The notes beneath the pieces were generated by a model that searched no databases, was not told the DNA's origin, and saw only the letters and a program-made list of their open reading frames with translations. Shown here in pieces: positions 25,726 through 33,646 of a stretch of DNA of 64,000 nucleotides. Position 1 is the stretch's first letter; every line of letters begins with the position of its first letter. The position numbers and the translations under genes were made by a program. The DNA is from Pseudomonas vancouverensis (GTDB taxonomy: Bacteria; Pseudomonadota; Gammaproteobacteria; Pseudomonadales; Pseudomonadaceae): assembly GCF_004348895.1 (NCBI RefSeq), contig NZ_RRZK01000028.1, positions 248,001 through 312,000 of the forward strand, read 5' to 3'.

Positions 25726-26511
25726 ATGAAACGTACGTGCACTAGCCTGATGCTGGCCGGATCAATGCTGGCCGGAGGCCAGGCCATGGCCGGCGATCTT
25801 CTGCAATGGCAGAACAACAGCCTGACCTACCTCTACGGCAAAGACTTCAAGGTCAATCCGCACATTCAGCAAACCGTGACCTTCGAGCACGCCGATGCCT
25901 GGAAGTACGGCGATAACTTCTTCTTCGTCGACAAGATCTTCTACAACGGTGACAAGGACTTCAACAACGGTCCGAACACCTACTACGGCGAGTTCCAGCC
26001 GCGTATTTCCCTGGGCAAGGTGCTCGATCAGAAGATCGAATTCGGTCCGATCAAGGACGTGCTGCTGGCGATGACGTACGAGTTCGGCGAGGGTGATACC
26101 GAGTCCTACCTGATCGGTCCTGGCTTCGACCTGGCGATCCCTGGTTTCGACTACTTCCAGTTGAACTTCTACAACCGTCACACCGAAGGCAGCCGTCCGG
26201 GCGACAACGTCTGGCAGGTCACCCCAGTGTGGTCCTACACCATCCCGGTCGGCGATTCGAGCGTCCTGATCGACGGTTACATGGACTGGGTCATGGACAA
26301 CGACGTCAACAGCAAAGGCGAATACCACGCCAACTTGCACTTCAACCCACAGGTCAAATACGACCTGGGCAAGGCGTTGAATTTCGGTGCCAAACAGCTG
26401 TACGTCGGTGTCGAGTACGACTACTGGAAAAACAAGTACGGGATCGAAGATTCCGGCGCGTTCACCACCAACCAGAACGTGACCAGCTTCCTGGTGAAGT
26501 TCCACTTCTGA
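25726..26511 (+). CDS. OmpK/Tsx-family outer-membrane channel, second copy
   Basis: This is again 261 residues with a 22-residue signal peptide (ending GGQAMA) and a terminal VKFHF. Most of the barrel strands match the copy at 24563 with scattered substitutions (for example FEHADAWKYGDNFFFVDK and YLIGPGFDLAIPGFDY). The two are tandem paralogs of identical length, which may differ in substrate or in regulation since the gap between them is long. GGGAG precedes ATG 25726 by 7 bases. Confidence 0.9.
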   Translation: MKRTCTSLMLAGSMLAGGQAMAGDLLQWQNNSLTYLYGKDFKVNPHIQQTVTFEHADAWKYGDNFFFVDKIFYNGDKDFNNGPNTYYGEFQPRISLGKVLDQKIEFGPIKDVLLAMTYEFGEGDTESYLIGPGFDLAIPGFDYFQLNFYNRHTEGSRPGDNVWQVTPVWSYTIPVGDSSVLIDGYMDWVMDNDVNSKGEYHANLHFNPQVKYDLGKALNFGAKQLYVGVEYDYWKNKYGIEDSGAFTTNQNVTSFLVKFHF

Positions 26512-26532
26512 TTCGGCGGCGTCCTCACGGGC

Positions 26533-26594
26533 GCCATCGCCAGCAGGCTCGCTCCCACACCGGTTTTGTGTGGGAGCCGCCTGCTGGCGATGGC
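26533..26594. repeat. Inverted REP pair
   Basis: GCCATCGCCAGCAGGCTCGC plus TCCCACAC faces its inverted partner GTGTGGGAGCCGCCTGCTGG plus CGATGGC. The spacer is only about 7 bases. It lies between the channel gene and the convergent patatin gene. Confidence 0.85.
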
Positions 26595-26607
26595 CGCAAC
26601 ACAAATT

Positions 26608-27780
26608 TCAGGCCGGAACTGCCGCCTCGGCAATCCCCAGAAACCGGCAAAGCTCGCGCCCCTTGGCCAGCGCATCACGCCGGCCCAGCTCGATCAATTC
26701 ACTGCAATAACCCGCCTCGAACAACAGATAGCTGAGCACCCCTGCCCCGCTGGTCTTGGTCGCACCCGGCCCACGCAGAAACAGACGCAACGCCGCTGGC
26801 AGTTCCTGACGATGCCGCGCGGCAATCTCATCGATCGGCTGACTCGGCGAAATCACCAATACCTCCACCGGTGCCACGCCCAGTTCGCGAATCGGCGTAC
26901 CGTCGGGCATCAAGTGACTGAACTGGTTCAGGCGCTGCAACAGTTCGATGTCGCTTTCCAGGCTGTCGATGAAGGTACTGTTGAGCATGTGCCCGCCAAT
27001 CTGCGCCAGGGTCGGCTGTTGACCGGTGTAGGCACGCTGCAGTGGTTGCTGCGGGTCGACACCCCTGGGGTTGCCGCTGACTCCGACCACAAGCACACGA
27101 CTGGCGCCCAGGTGCAACGCCGGGCTGATGGGGGCCGATTGACGTACCGCGCCGTCACCAAAATACTCCTCGCCGATTTTCACCGGCGCGAAGAGCAGCG
27201 GGATGGCCGAACTGGCGAGCAGGTGATCAACGGACAACCGGGTGGGAACGCCGATGCGTCGGTGACGCAACCAGGCGTCGATCTTGCCGCCACCTTGATA
27301 GAAAGTGACCGCCTGTCCGGATTCATAACCGAACGCCGTCACCGCCACGGCATGCAATTGCCGTTGCGCGATGGCTTCCTCGATGCCGTGCATGGACAGT
27401 TTGTCGTGGAGCAGATCGCGCAGCGGCGAGCTATTGAGCAACGCTACAGGCAGGTGGCTGCCCAGGCCCAGCAGGCTGTGGCTGACAAAACGGCTGGCCT
27501 GGCGTATCACGCCCGGCCAGTCGCTGCGCAATACCAGATGGCTGCGAAAACCTTGCCAGAAGGTCGTCAGGCGTTCGATGGCACTGCGAAAGTCCATGGC
27601 GCCACTGGCCAGGCTGACAGCGTTGATGGCCCCGGCGGAGGTGCCGACGATCACCGGAAAAGGATTGCTCGCACCGGGTGGCAGCAACTCGGCAATCGCC
27701 GCCAGCACACCGACCTGATACGCCGCCCGAGCCCCGCCGCCGGAAAGAATCAAGCCTGTAACCGGTTCAGCTGGGCTCAT
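26608..27780 (-). CDS. Patatin-like phospholipase
   Basis: This is a 390-residue lipid acyl hydrolase with the patatin Ser-Asp dyad. The oxyanion glycine motif GGGARAAYQVG begins at residue 14, the nucleophile elbow GTSAG has S48, and the catalytic aspartate is in the later GDGAV. No signal peptide is visible, so it acts in the cytoplasm or at the inner face of the membrane. It is upstream of no obvious partner but adjoins the lipid A acyltransferase gene on the same strand, 35 bases downstream of that gene's stop. Confidence 0.9.
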   Translation of the reverse strand: MSPAEPVTGLILSGGGARAAYQVGVLAAIAELLPPGASNPFPVIVGTSAGAINAVSLASGAMDFRSAIERLTTFWQGFRSHLVLRSDWPGVIRQASRFVSHSLLGLGSHLPVALLNSSPLRDLLHDKLSMHGIEEAIAQRQLHAVAVTAFGYESGQAVTFYQGGGKIDAWLRHRRIGVPTRLSVDHLLASSAIPLLFAPVKIGEEYFGDGAVRQSAPISPALHLGASRVLVVGVSGNPRGVDPQQPLQRAYTGQQPTLAQIGGHMLNSTFIDSLESDIELLQRLNQFSHLMPDGTPIRELGVAPVEVLVISPSQPIDEIAARHRQELPAALRLFLRGPGATKTSGAGVLSYLLFEAGYCSELIELGRRDALAKGRELCRFLGIAEAAVPA

Positions 27781-27815
27781 CGCAACACTCCATGGTGCTT
27801 ATAGGGTTCGATCGT

Positions 27816-28748
27816 TCAACCGCGTTTTTTGTACAGCTTGGGTTCACCCGGTGGCCGGCTCTTGAAGCGGCGATGGGCCCACAGGTACTGCTCGGGGCAC
27901 TCACGCAGCGCACTTTCGATCCACTGATTGATGCGGATGCAGTCCTCTTCGTCGGTTTCCCCGGGAAAACCGTCGAGCGGTGCATGAATCACCAGTCGAT
28001 AGCCGCTGCCGTCCGCCAGGCGCTCCTGGGTGAACGGCACCACCAGCGCCTTGCCCAGCCGTGCAAACTTGCTGGTGGCGGTCACGGTCGCCGCCTGGAT
28101 GCCGAACAGCGGCACGAAAATGCTTTGCTTGGCGCCGTAGTCCTGGTCCGGTGCATACCAGATCGCCCGGCCGGCACGCAGCAACTTGAGCATCCCGCGC
28201 ACGTCCTCGCGCTCCACCGCCAGCGAATCGAGATTATGCCGCTCGCGCCCCTGGCGCTGGATGTAGTCGAACAGCGGGTTCTTGTGCTCGCGGTACATGC
28301 CGTCAATGGTGTGCTGCTGGCCGAGCAACGCCGCGCCGATTTCCAGCGTGGTGAAGTGCAACGCCATCAGGATCACGCCTTTGCCTTCGCGCTGGGCCTT
28401 CTGCAAATGCTCCAGCCCTTCGACATGGGCCAGGCTGGCGAGGCGCTTGCGCGACCACCACCAACTCATCGCCATCTCGAAGAAGGCAATCCCGGTGGAG
28501 GCAAAGTTCTCCTTGAGCAGACGCTTGCGCTCGGCCGGCGTCTTTTCCGGGAAACACAGCTCCAGATTGCGTTTGGCAATGCGCCGCCGCTCGCCGGCCA
28601 CCCGGTACATGCCGGCACCCAGGACACGTCCGATCCACAGCAACGCCGGGTACGGCAACTGGACGATCAGCCACAACAGCCCCAGGCCGCACCACAGCGG
28701 CCAGAAACGTGGCGATAAAAATGCTTTTTGAAAACGCGGGCGGTCCAT
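27816..28748 (-). CDS. Lipid A biosynthesis acyltransferase (HtrB/LpxL family)
   Basis: This 310-residue inner-membrane enzyme transfers a secondary acyl chain (laurate or a related chain) to lipid A precursors. An N-terminal membrane anchor (about 15-45) precedes the catalytic H-x4-E pair H131 and E136 in HFTTLE. The later YAPDQDYG and FVPLFG phrases are typical of the family. ATG 28748 gives the family start MDRPRFQKAFL. It is divergent from minC, as in other pseudomonads. Which secondary acyl position it serves is not readable from sequence. Confidence 0.93.
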   Translation of the reverse strand: MDRPRFQKAFLSPRFWPLWCGLGLLWLIVQLPYPALLWIGRVLGAGMYRVAGERRRIAKRNLELCFPEKTPAERKRLLKENFASTGIAFFEMAMSWWWSRKRLASLAHVEGLEHLQKAQREGKGVILMALHFTTLEIGAALLGQQHTIDGMYREHKNPLFDYIQRQGRERHNLDSLAVEREDVRGMLKLLRAGRAIWYAPDQDYGAKQSIFVPLFGIQAATVTATSKFARLGKALVVPFTQERLADGSGYRLVIHAPLDGFPGETDEEDCIRINQWIESALRECPEQYLWAHRRFKSRPPGEPKLYKKRG

Positions 28749-28866
28749 TAAAGCTTCCGGAATGACAATGGCCGCGCATTCTACATCGTTCGACCCGGCT
28801 TGCGGCCTGCGGGCGTTCTCGTTATAAGTCTCGGCACTTTTAGTGACAAGTCGTTGTACGCCGACC

Positions 28867-29604
28867 ATGAGCCAAACCGAACTGCTAGACCAAGATCCCG
28901 TGTTCCAGTTGAAGGGCAGCATGCTGGCCATTACGGTGCTGGAGCTGGCCCGTAACGACCTCGAAAGCCTCGATCGGCAACTGGCCGCCAAGGTCGCCCA
29001 GGCGCCCAACTTTTTCAGCAACGCGCCGCTGGTACTGGCTCTGGACAAACTCCCGGCCAACGAGGGCGCAGTTGACCTGCCAGGCCTGATGCGCGTCTGC
29101 CGTCAGCATGGCCTGCGCACCCTGGCGATCCGTGCCAGCCGAATCGAAGACATCGCTGCGGCCATTGCCGTCGATCTGCCGGTGCTGCCGCCATCGGGCG
29201 CTCGTGAGCGTCCACTGGACCTGAGCGAAGGCGAACCGAAGAAAAAACCGGAAAAGCCACCCGAGCCGACCATCAAACCGACGAAAATCATCACCTCGCC
29301 TGTGCGTGGCGGACAACAGATCTATGCCCAGGGCAGCGATCTGGTGGTGATCTCATCGGTCAGCCCGGGGGCGGAACTTCTCGCCGATGGCAACATCCAT
29401 GTATACGGCCCCATGCGTGGTCGTGTGCTGGCCGGCGTCAAGGGCGATACCAAGGCACGGATTTTCTGCCAGCAGATGAGCGCTGAACTGATCTCCATCG
29501 CCGGTCATTACAAGGTTTCCGAAGATCTGCGCCGCGACCCGTTATGGGGTTCGGGCGTGCAGGTCAGCCTGTCAGGCGACGTGTTGAACATCATTCGGCT
29601 TTAA
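28867..29604 (+). CDS. minC: Septum site-determining protein MinC
   Basis: This 245-residue inhibitor of FtsZ assembly works with MinD and MinE to keep division at midcell. The N-terminal domain starts around VFQLKGSMLAITVLEL. A proline/lysine-rich linker (about residues 110-140) connects to a C-terminal beta-helix domain (SPVRGGQQIYAQGSDLVVIS, then GNIHVYGPMRGRVLAG) that binds MinD. ATG 28867 is chosen over 28843. The distance to minD is about 199 bases, larger than the minD-minE gap. Confidence 0.96.
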   Translation: MSQTELLDQDPVFQLKGSMLAITVLELARNDLESLDRQLAAKVAQAPNFFSNAPLVLALDKLPANEGAVDLPGLMRVCRQHGLRTLAIRASRIEDIAAAIAVDLPVLPPSGARERPLDLSEGEPKKKPEKPPEPTIKPTKIITSPVRGGQQIYAQGSDLVVISSVSPGAELLADGNIHVYGPMRGRVLAGVKGDTKARIFCQQMSAELISIAGHYKVSEDLRRDPLWGSGVQVSLSGDVLNIIRL

Positions 29605-29803
29605 CGGATACTGCCGCATTTTCCAAGCATCTCTAAAACGTAGCGAAAACGGCTCAAACGAAGTAGGAAACAGGCAAAAGCAGTGTTTACCGGGGGTAAA
29701 CGCCGCCAGAAACCGAATTCCAGCCAAGGCTGTCCGACTGCAGTAGTTTTCAAGAGATGTTTTTCAGGGGCTAAAAGTCCTTTTTCCTTAGGGGTGAAAC
29801 ACC

Positions 29804-30616
29804 TTGGCCAAGATTCTCGTGGTTACATCCGGCAAGGGTGGTGTGGGTAAGACCACCACCAGCGCCGCTATCGGTACCGGCCTCGCTCTGCGTGGTCACA
29901 AGACAGTTATCGTCGACTTCGACGTGGGCTTGCGTAACCTCGACCTGATCATGGGTTGCGAGCGCCGCGTGGTGTATGACTTCGTCAACGTGGTCAACGG
30001 CGAAGCCAACCTGCAACAGGCCCTGATCAAAGACAAGCGCCTGGAAAACCTCTATGTACTGGCCGCCAGCCAGACCCGCGACAAAGACGCGTTGACCGTC
30101 GAAGGCGTGGAAAAAGTCCTGATGGAGCTCAAGGAACAGTTTGAGTTCGTGGTCTGCGATTCCCCGGCGGGCATCGAGAAAGGCGCCCACCTGGCCATGT
30201 ACTTCGCTGACGAAGCGATCGTCGTGACCAACCCGGAAGTCTCCTCGGTACGTGACTCGGACCGAATGCTCGGCCTGCTGGCCAGCAAGTCCCGTCGCGC
30301 CGAACGTGGCGAAGACCCGATCAAGGAACATCTGCTGATCACCCGCTACCACCCGGAGCGTGTCAGCAAAGGTGAAATGCTCGGCGTAGAAGACGTCAAG
30401 GAAATCCTCTCGGTAGCGCTGCTCGGCGTGATCCCGGAATCCCAGGCGGTGCTCAAGGCATCCAACCAGGGCGTGCCGGTGATTCTCGACGACCAGAGCG
30501 ATGCCGGCCAGGCCTACAGCGACACCGTAGATCGCCTGCTGGGCAAGACCGTGGACCATCGGTTCCTCGATGTACAGAAGAAGGGATTCTTCGAGCGCCT
30601 GTTTGGAGGCAACTAA
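29804..30616 (+). CDS. minD: Septum site-determining ATPase MinD
   Basis: This 270-residue deviant Walker A ATPase has the sequence GKGGVGKTT at residues 10-18. The switch regions are DFDVGLRNLD and CDSPAGIEKGA, and the C-terminal amphipathic helix is KKGFFERLFGG, which anchors it to the membrane. The start codon is TTG at 29804 with GGGGTGA upstream, giving LAKILVVTSGKGG. It recruits MinC and is driven off the membrane by MinE, whose gene starts 4 bases after its stop. Confidence 0.97.
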   Translation: MAKILVVTSGKGGVGKTTTSAAIGTGLALRGHKTVIVDFDVGLRNLDLIMGCERRVVYDFVNVVNGEANLQQALIKDKRLENLYVLAASQTRDKDALTVEGVEKVLMELKEQFEFVVCDSPAGIEKGAHLAMYFADEAIVVTNPEVSSVRDSDRMLGLLASKSRRAERGEDPIKEHLLITRYHPERVSKGEMLGVEDVKEILSVALLGVIPESQAVLKASNQGVPVILDDQSDAGQAYSDTVDRLLGKTVDHRFLDVQKKGFFERLFGGN

Positions 30617-30619
30617 GCA

Positions 30620-30874
30620 ATGAACCTTTTTGACTTCTTTCGTGCCAACAAAAAGCAAAGCACCGCGTCGGTAGCGAAAGAGCGTCTACAGATCATCGTG
30701 GCGCACGAACGCGGCCAACGCAGCACCCCGGATTATCTGCCGGCCTTGCAGAAGGAACTGGTCGAGGTGATCCGCAAGTACGTCAATATCGGGTCCGATG
30801 ACGTGCATGTCGCACTGGAAAGCCAGGGCAGCTGCTCGATTCTGGAACTCAATATCACCCTGCCAGATCGCTGA
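30620..30874 (+). CDS. minE: Cell division topological specificity factor MinE
   Basis: This is an 84-residue protein with an N-terminal membrane/MinD-binding part (MNLFDFFRANKKQSTASVAKERLQIIVAHER) and a C-terminal dimerisation part. The ribosome binding site GGAGG lies inside the end of minD, so translation is coupled. It stimulates MinD ATPase to produce pole-to-pole oscillation. Confidence 0.97.
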   Translation: MNLFDFFRANKKQSTASVAKERLQIIVAHERGQRSTPDYLPALQKELVEVIRKYVNIGSDDVHVALESQGSCSILELNITLPDR

Positions 30875-30892
30875 GTCGATCCGGCAGGAGCC

Positions 30893-31031
30893 ACGGCGGC
30901 TCAGATCCTTCTGGCCTTGATGTGGGAGCGAGCTTGCTCGCGATGGTGTGTCAGTCACCTTGATGTCGACTGATGGACCATCGCGAGCAAGCTCGCTCCC
31001 ACCAGGGGCGGCGAAGGACCTGAGCCGCCGT
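30893..31031. repeat. REP pair nested in an outer 19-base inverted repeat
   Basis: The inner family A pair is 30921-30946 and 30978-31003. Outside it, ACGGCGGCTCAGATCCTTC (30893-30911) is repeated in inverse as GAAGGACCTGAGCCGCCGT (31013-31031) with one mismatch in 19. The whole can fold as one long two-armed stem between minE and the pseudouridine synthase gene. Other REP pairs here lack such outer arms. Confidence 0.85.
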
Positions 31032-31056
31032 TGGCGTTTGTTACGAGGCTGTTTTA

Positions 31057-31692
31057 ATGCCGTTGTCCAATATCCACATCCTCCACCAGGATGCCGCCGT
31101 ACTGGTGGTGAACAAACCGACCCTGTTGCTCTCCGTCCCCGGCCGGGCCGACGACAACAAGGACTGCCTGATCACTCGCCTGCAGGAAAACGGCTACCCG
31201 GAAGCCCGCATTGTCCACCGCCTGGACTGGGAAACCTCCGGCATCATCCTGCTGGCCCGCGACCCGGACAGCCATCGCGAACTGTCTCGGCAGTTTCACG
31301 ACCGCGAAACGGAAAAAGCCTACACCGCCCTGTGCTGGGGTCAGCCGGAACTGGACAGCGGCAGCATCGACCTGCCGTTGCGCTACGATCCGCCGACCAA
31401 GCCTCGGCACGTGGTCGACCATGAATTCGGCAAGCACGCCCTGACCTTCTGGAAAGTCCTGGAGCGTTGCGGCGACTGGTGCCGCGTCGAGTTGACCCCG
31501 ATCACAGGCCGCTCACACCAGTTGCGCGTGCACATGCTGTCGATTGGGCATCCGTTACTCGGTGACGGGCTCTATGCCCATGAACAGGCGCTGGCGGCAT
31601 GGCCGAGACTGTGCCTGCACGCGAGCATGCTCAGCTTCACCCATCCGCAGACAGGTGAACGCCTGCGCTTCGAGTGTCCGGCGCCGTTCTAA
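31057..31692 (+). CDS. rluA: RluA-family RNA pseudouridine synthase
   Basis: This is a 211-residue enzyme with the catalytic aspartate D57 in VHRLDWETSG. The later RSHQLRVHMLSIGHPLLGDGLY segment is the RluA-family RNA-contact motif, and there is no S4 domain. Its length and lack of S4 fit dual-specificity RluA (23S rRNA U746 and tRNA U32), and it sits next to min genes as expected. The exact RNA target is inferred. Confidence 0.88.
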   Translation: MPLSNIHILHQDAAVLVVNKPTLLLSVPGRADDNKDCLITRLQENGYPEARIVHRLDWETSGIILLARDPDSHRELSRQFHDRETEKAYTALCWGQPELDSGSIDLPLRYDPPTKPRHVVDHEFGKHALTFWKVLERCGDWCRVELTPITGRSHQLRVHMLSIGHPLLGDGLYAHEQALAAWPRLCLHASMLSFTHPQTGERLRFECPAPF

Positions 31693-31714
31693 TCAACAGG
31701 ATTTGAACAGCTTT

Positions 31715-31836
31715 TGTGGCGAGGGAGCTTGCTCCCGTTCGGTTGCGCAGCAGCCGCAACACCTGCGCACGCGGTGCACCTGATACATCGCCTGGGAGCG
31801 CTTCGCACTCCAACGGGAGCAAGCTCCCTCGCCACA
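31715..31836. repeat. Composite REP pair, family B
   Basis: The left unit TGTGGCGAGGGAGCTTGCTC continues into a second hairpin at 31740-31756 (stem CGGTTGC / GCAGCCG, loop GCA). The inverted right unit has its second hairpin at 31795-31811 (on the minus strand, stem GGAGTGC / GCGCTCC, loop GAA) and ends at 31836. Confidence 0.88.
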
Positions 31837-31925
31837 GTCATTCGCGTTCGACAGCAACTGACCGCCCACCGCCAATTCCCCGACCAATACGTTAAACTGG
31901 CGCCATTGCTGTCTGGAGCTATGTT

Positions 31926-33215
31926 ATGCGCGAAGAGTTGAACCAAGGCCTGATCGACTTCCTCAAGGCCTCCCCTACCCCGTTTCATGCCACCGCCAGT
32001 CTCGTTCAACGCCTGGAAGCGGCGGGTTATCAGCGTCTCGACGAACGCGAGCCGTGGAACACCGAAACCAACGGTCGCTACTACGTCACCCGTAACGACT
32101 CTTCGATTGTCGCCATCAAGATGGGCCGTCATTCGCCACTGCATGGCGGCATTCGCCTGGTCGGCGCCCACACCGACAGCCCGTGCCTGCGGGTAAAGCC
32201 ACAGCCTGAGCTGCAACGCCAGGGCTTCTGGCAACTGGGCGTCGAGGTGTATGGCGGCGCGCTGCTGGCGCCGTGGTTCGACCGCGACCTGTCCCTGGCC
32301 GGTCGCGTCACCTTCCGTCGTGACGGCAAGGTCGAAAGCCAGCTTATCGACTTCAAGGCACCGGTCGCGATCATTCCCAACCTGGCCATTCACCTCAACC
32401 GCGAAGCCAACATGGGTTGGGCCATCAACGCCCAAACCGAACTGCCGCCGATCCTCGCGCAGTTTGCCGGTGACGAGCGCGTGGACTTCCGCGCCGTGCT
32501 CACCGACCAGCTCGCCCGCGAACACGGCCTCAATGCCGACGTCGTGCTCGACTACGAGCTGAGCTTCTACGACACCCAGAGCGCGGCGGTCATCGGCTTG
32601 CACGGTGACTTCATCGCCGGTGCACGCCTGGACAACCTGCTGTCCTGCTACGCCGGCCTGCAAGCCTTGCTGACCGCCGACACCGACGAAACCTGCGTGC
32701 TGGTGTGCAACGACCACGAGGAAGTCGGTTCCTGCTCGGCCTGCGGCGCCGATGGCCCGATGCTCGAACAGACCCTGCGCCGCCTGCTGCCCGAAGGTGA
32801 CGAGTTCGTCCGCACCATCCAGAAATCCCTGCTGGTCTCGGCGGACAATGCCCACGGCGTGCACCCCAACTACGCCGACAAGCATGACGCCAACCATGGC
32901 CCGAAACTCAACGCTGGCCCAGTGATCAAGGTCAACAGCAACCAGCGCTATGCCACCAACAGCGAAACCGCGGGTTTCTTCCGTCACCTGTGCATGGCCG
33001 AGGAGGTGCCGGTGCAAAGTTTCGTGGTGCGCAGCGACATGGGTTGCGGTTCGACCATCGGCCCGATCACCGCCAGTCACCTGGGCGTGCGCACCGTGGA
33101 CATCGGCCTGCCGACCTTCGCCATGCACTCGATCCGCGAACTGTGTGGCAGTCATGACCTGGCACACCTGGTCAAGGTGCTCAGCGCGTTCTACGCCTGC
33201 CGCGAATTGCCGTAA
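31926..33215 (+). CDS. apeB: M18-family aminopeptidase
   Basis: This is a 429-residue dinuclear zinc aminopeptidase. The metal-binding residues appear in GAHTDSPCLRVKP (His), GARLDNLLSCYAGL (bridging Asp), NDHEEVGSCSA (Glu pair) and near the end in TFAMHSIRELCGSHD (His). It is a dodecamer-forming cytosolic enzyme in the family, removing N-terminal, often acidic, residues. The ATG at 31926 follows GGAG. It follows rluA after a REP pair. Confidence 0.93.
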   Translation: MREELNQGLIDFLKASPTPFHATASLVQRLEAAGYQRLDEREPWNTETNGRYYVTRNDSSIVAIKMGRHSPLHGGIRLVGAHTDSPCLRVKPQPELQRQGFWQLGVEVYGGALLAPWFDRDLSLAGRVTFRRDGKVESQLIDFKAPVAIIPNLAIHLNREANMGWAINAQTELPPILAQFAGDERVDFRAVLTDQLAREHGLNADVVLDYELSFYDTQSAAVIGLHGDFIAGARLDNLLSCYAGLQALLTADTDETCVLVCNDHEEVGSCSACGADGPMLEQTLRRLLPEGDEFVRTIQKSLLVSADNAHGVHPNYADKHDANHGPKLNAGPVIKVNSNQRYATNSETAGFFRHLCMAEEVPVQSFVVRSDMGCGSTIGPITASHLGVRTVDIGLPTFAMHSIRELCGSHDLAHLVKVLSAFYACRELP

Positions 33216-33224
33216 ACCTGCAGA

Positions 33225-33288
33225 TCATCGCGAGCCAGCTCGCTCCTACAGGGCTCAACACCTGCCTGTGGGAGCGCGCCTGCTCAGA
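33225..33288. repeat. Degenerate REP pair
   Basis: ATCATCGCGAGCCAGCTCGC plus TCCTACAG is followed by CTGTGGGAGCGCGCCTGCTC. Both arms have substitutions relative to family A. Confidence 0.65.
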
Positions 33289-33391
33289 CAATGCAAGTTT
33301 CATGGTTTTACTGCTTCATTCTTGATACACATCACTGCGCGGGCCGCTAAAGCCTCCTAGACTTAAAGTATCCTTACGACAAGGCCGTCCC

Positions 33392-33568
33392 ATGATCTCG
33401 ATGTCTACCTTCCAAGCCATGCTGATCCCGATTCTTGCCGGGATGATCCTGCTGGCGATCGGCTTCAATTTTCGCGACAAGAATGCCGGCGTGTTCACCA
33501 TGTGGATCGGCATGTTGACGATTCTTGCGACCGTGGTGATCAAGATCCTCGCCAAACTCAACGAATAA
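33392..33568 (+). CDS. Small two-helix membrane protein (58 residues)
   Basis: This is a short gene starting at ATG 33392 and ending at TAA 33568. The product has two hydrophobic segments (about residues 7-24 and 35-53) separated by the charged turn NFRDKNAG, and ends in AKLNE. AAGG stands 8-9 bases before the start. A second ATG at 33401 is possible. It sits just before the MscS-family channel gene and is transcribed the same way. I do not recognise it; a helper subunit or stress-related small protein are possibilities only. Confidence 0.65.
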   Translation: MISMSTFQAMLIPILAGMILLAIGFNFRDKNAGVFTMWIGMLTILATVVIKILAKLNE

Positions 33569-33646
33569 ATCCGCTCTGCCGACTCGCATTGACTTTGACG
33601 GGCTCGTACACTCGGTCGATCCGCTCCCTGCGAGGTTGACCGCCTA

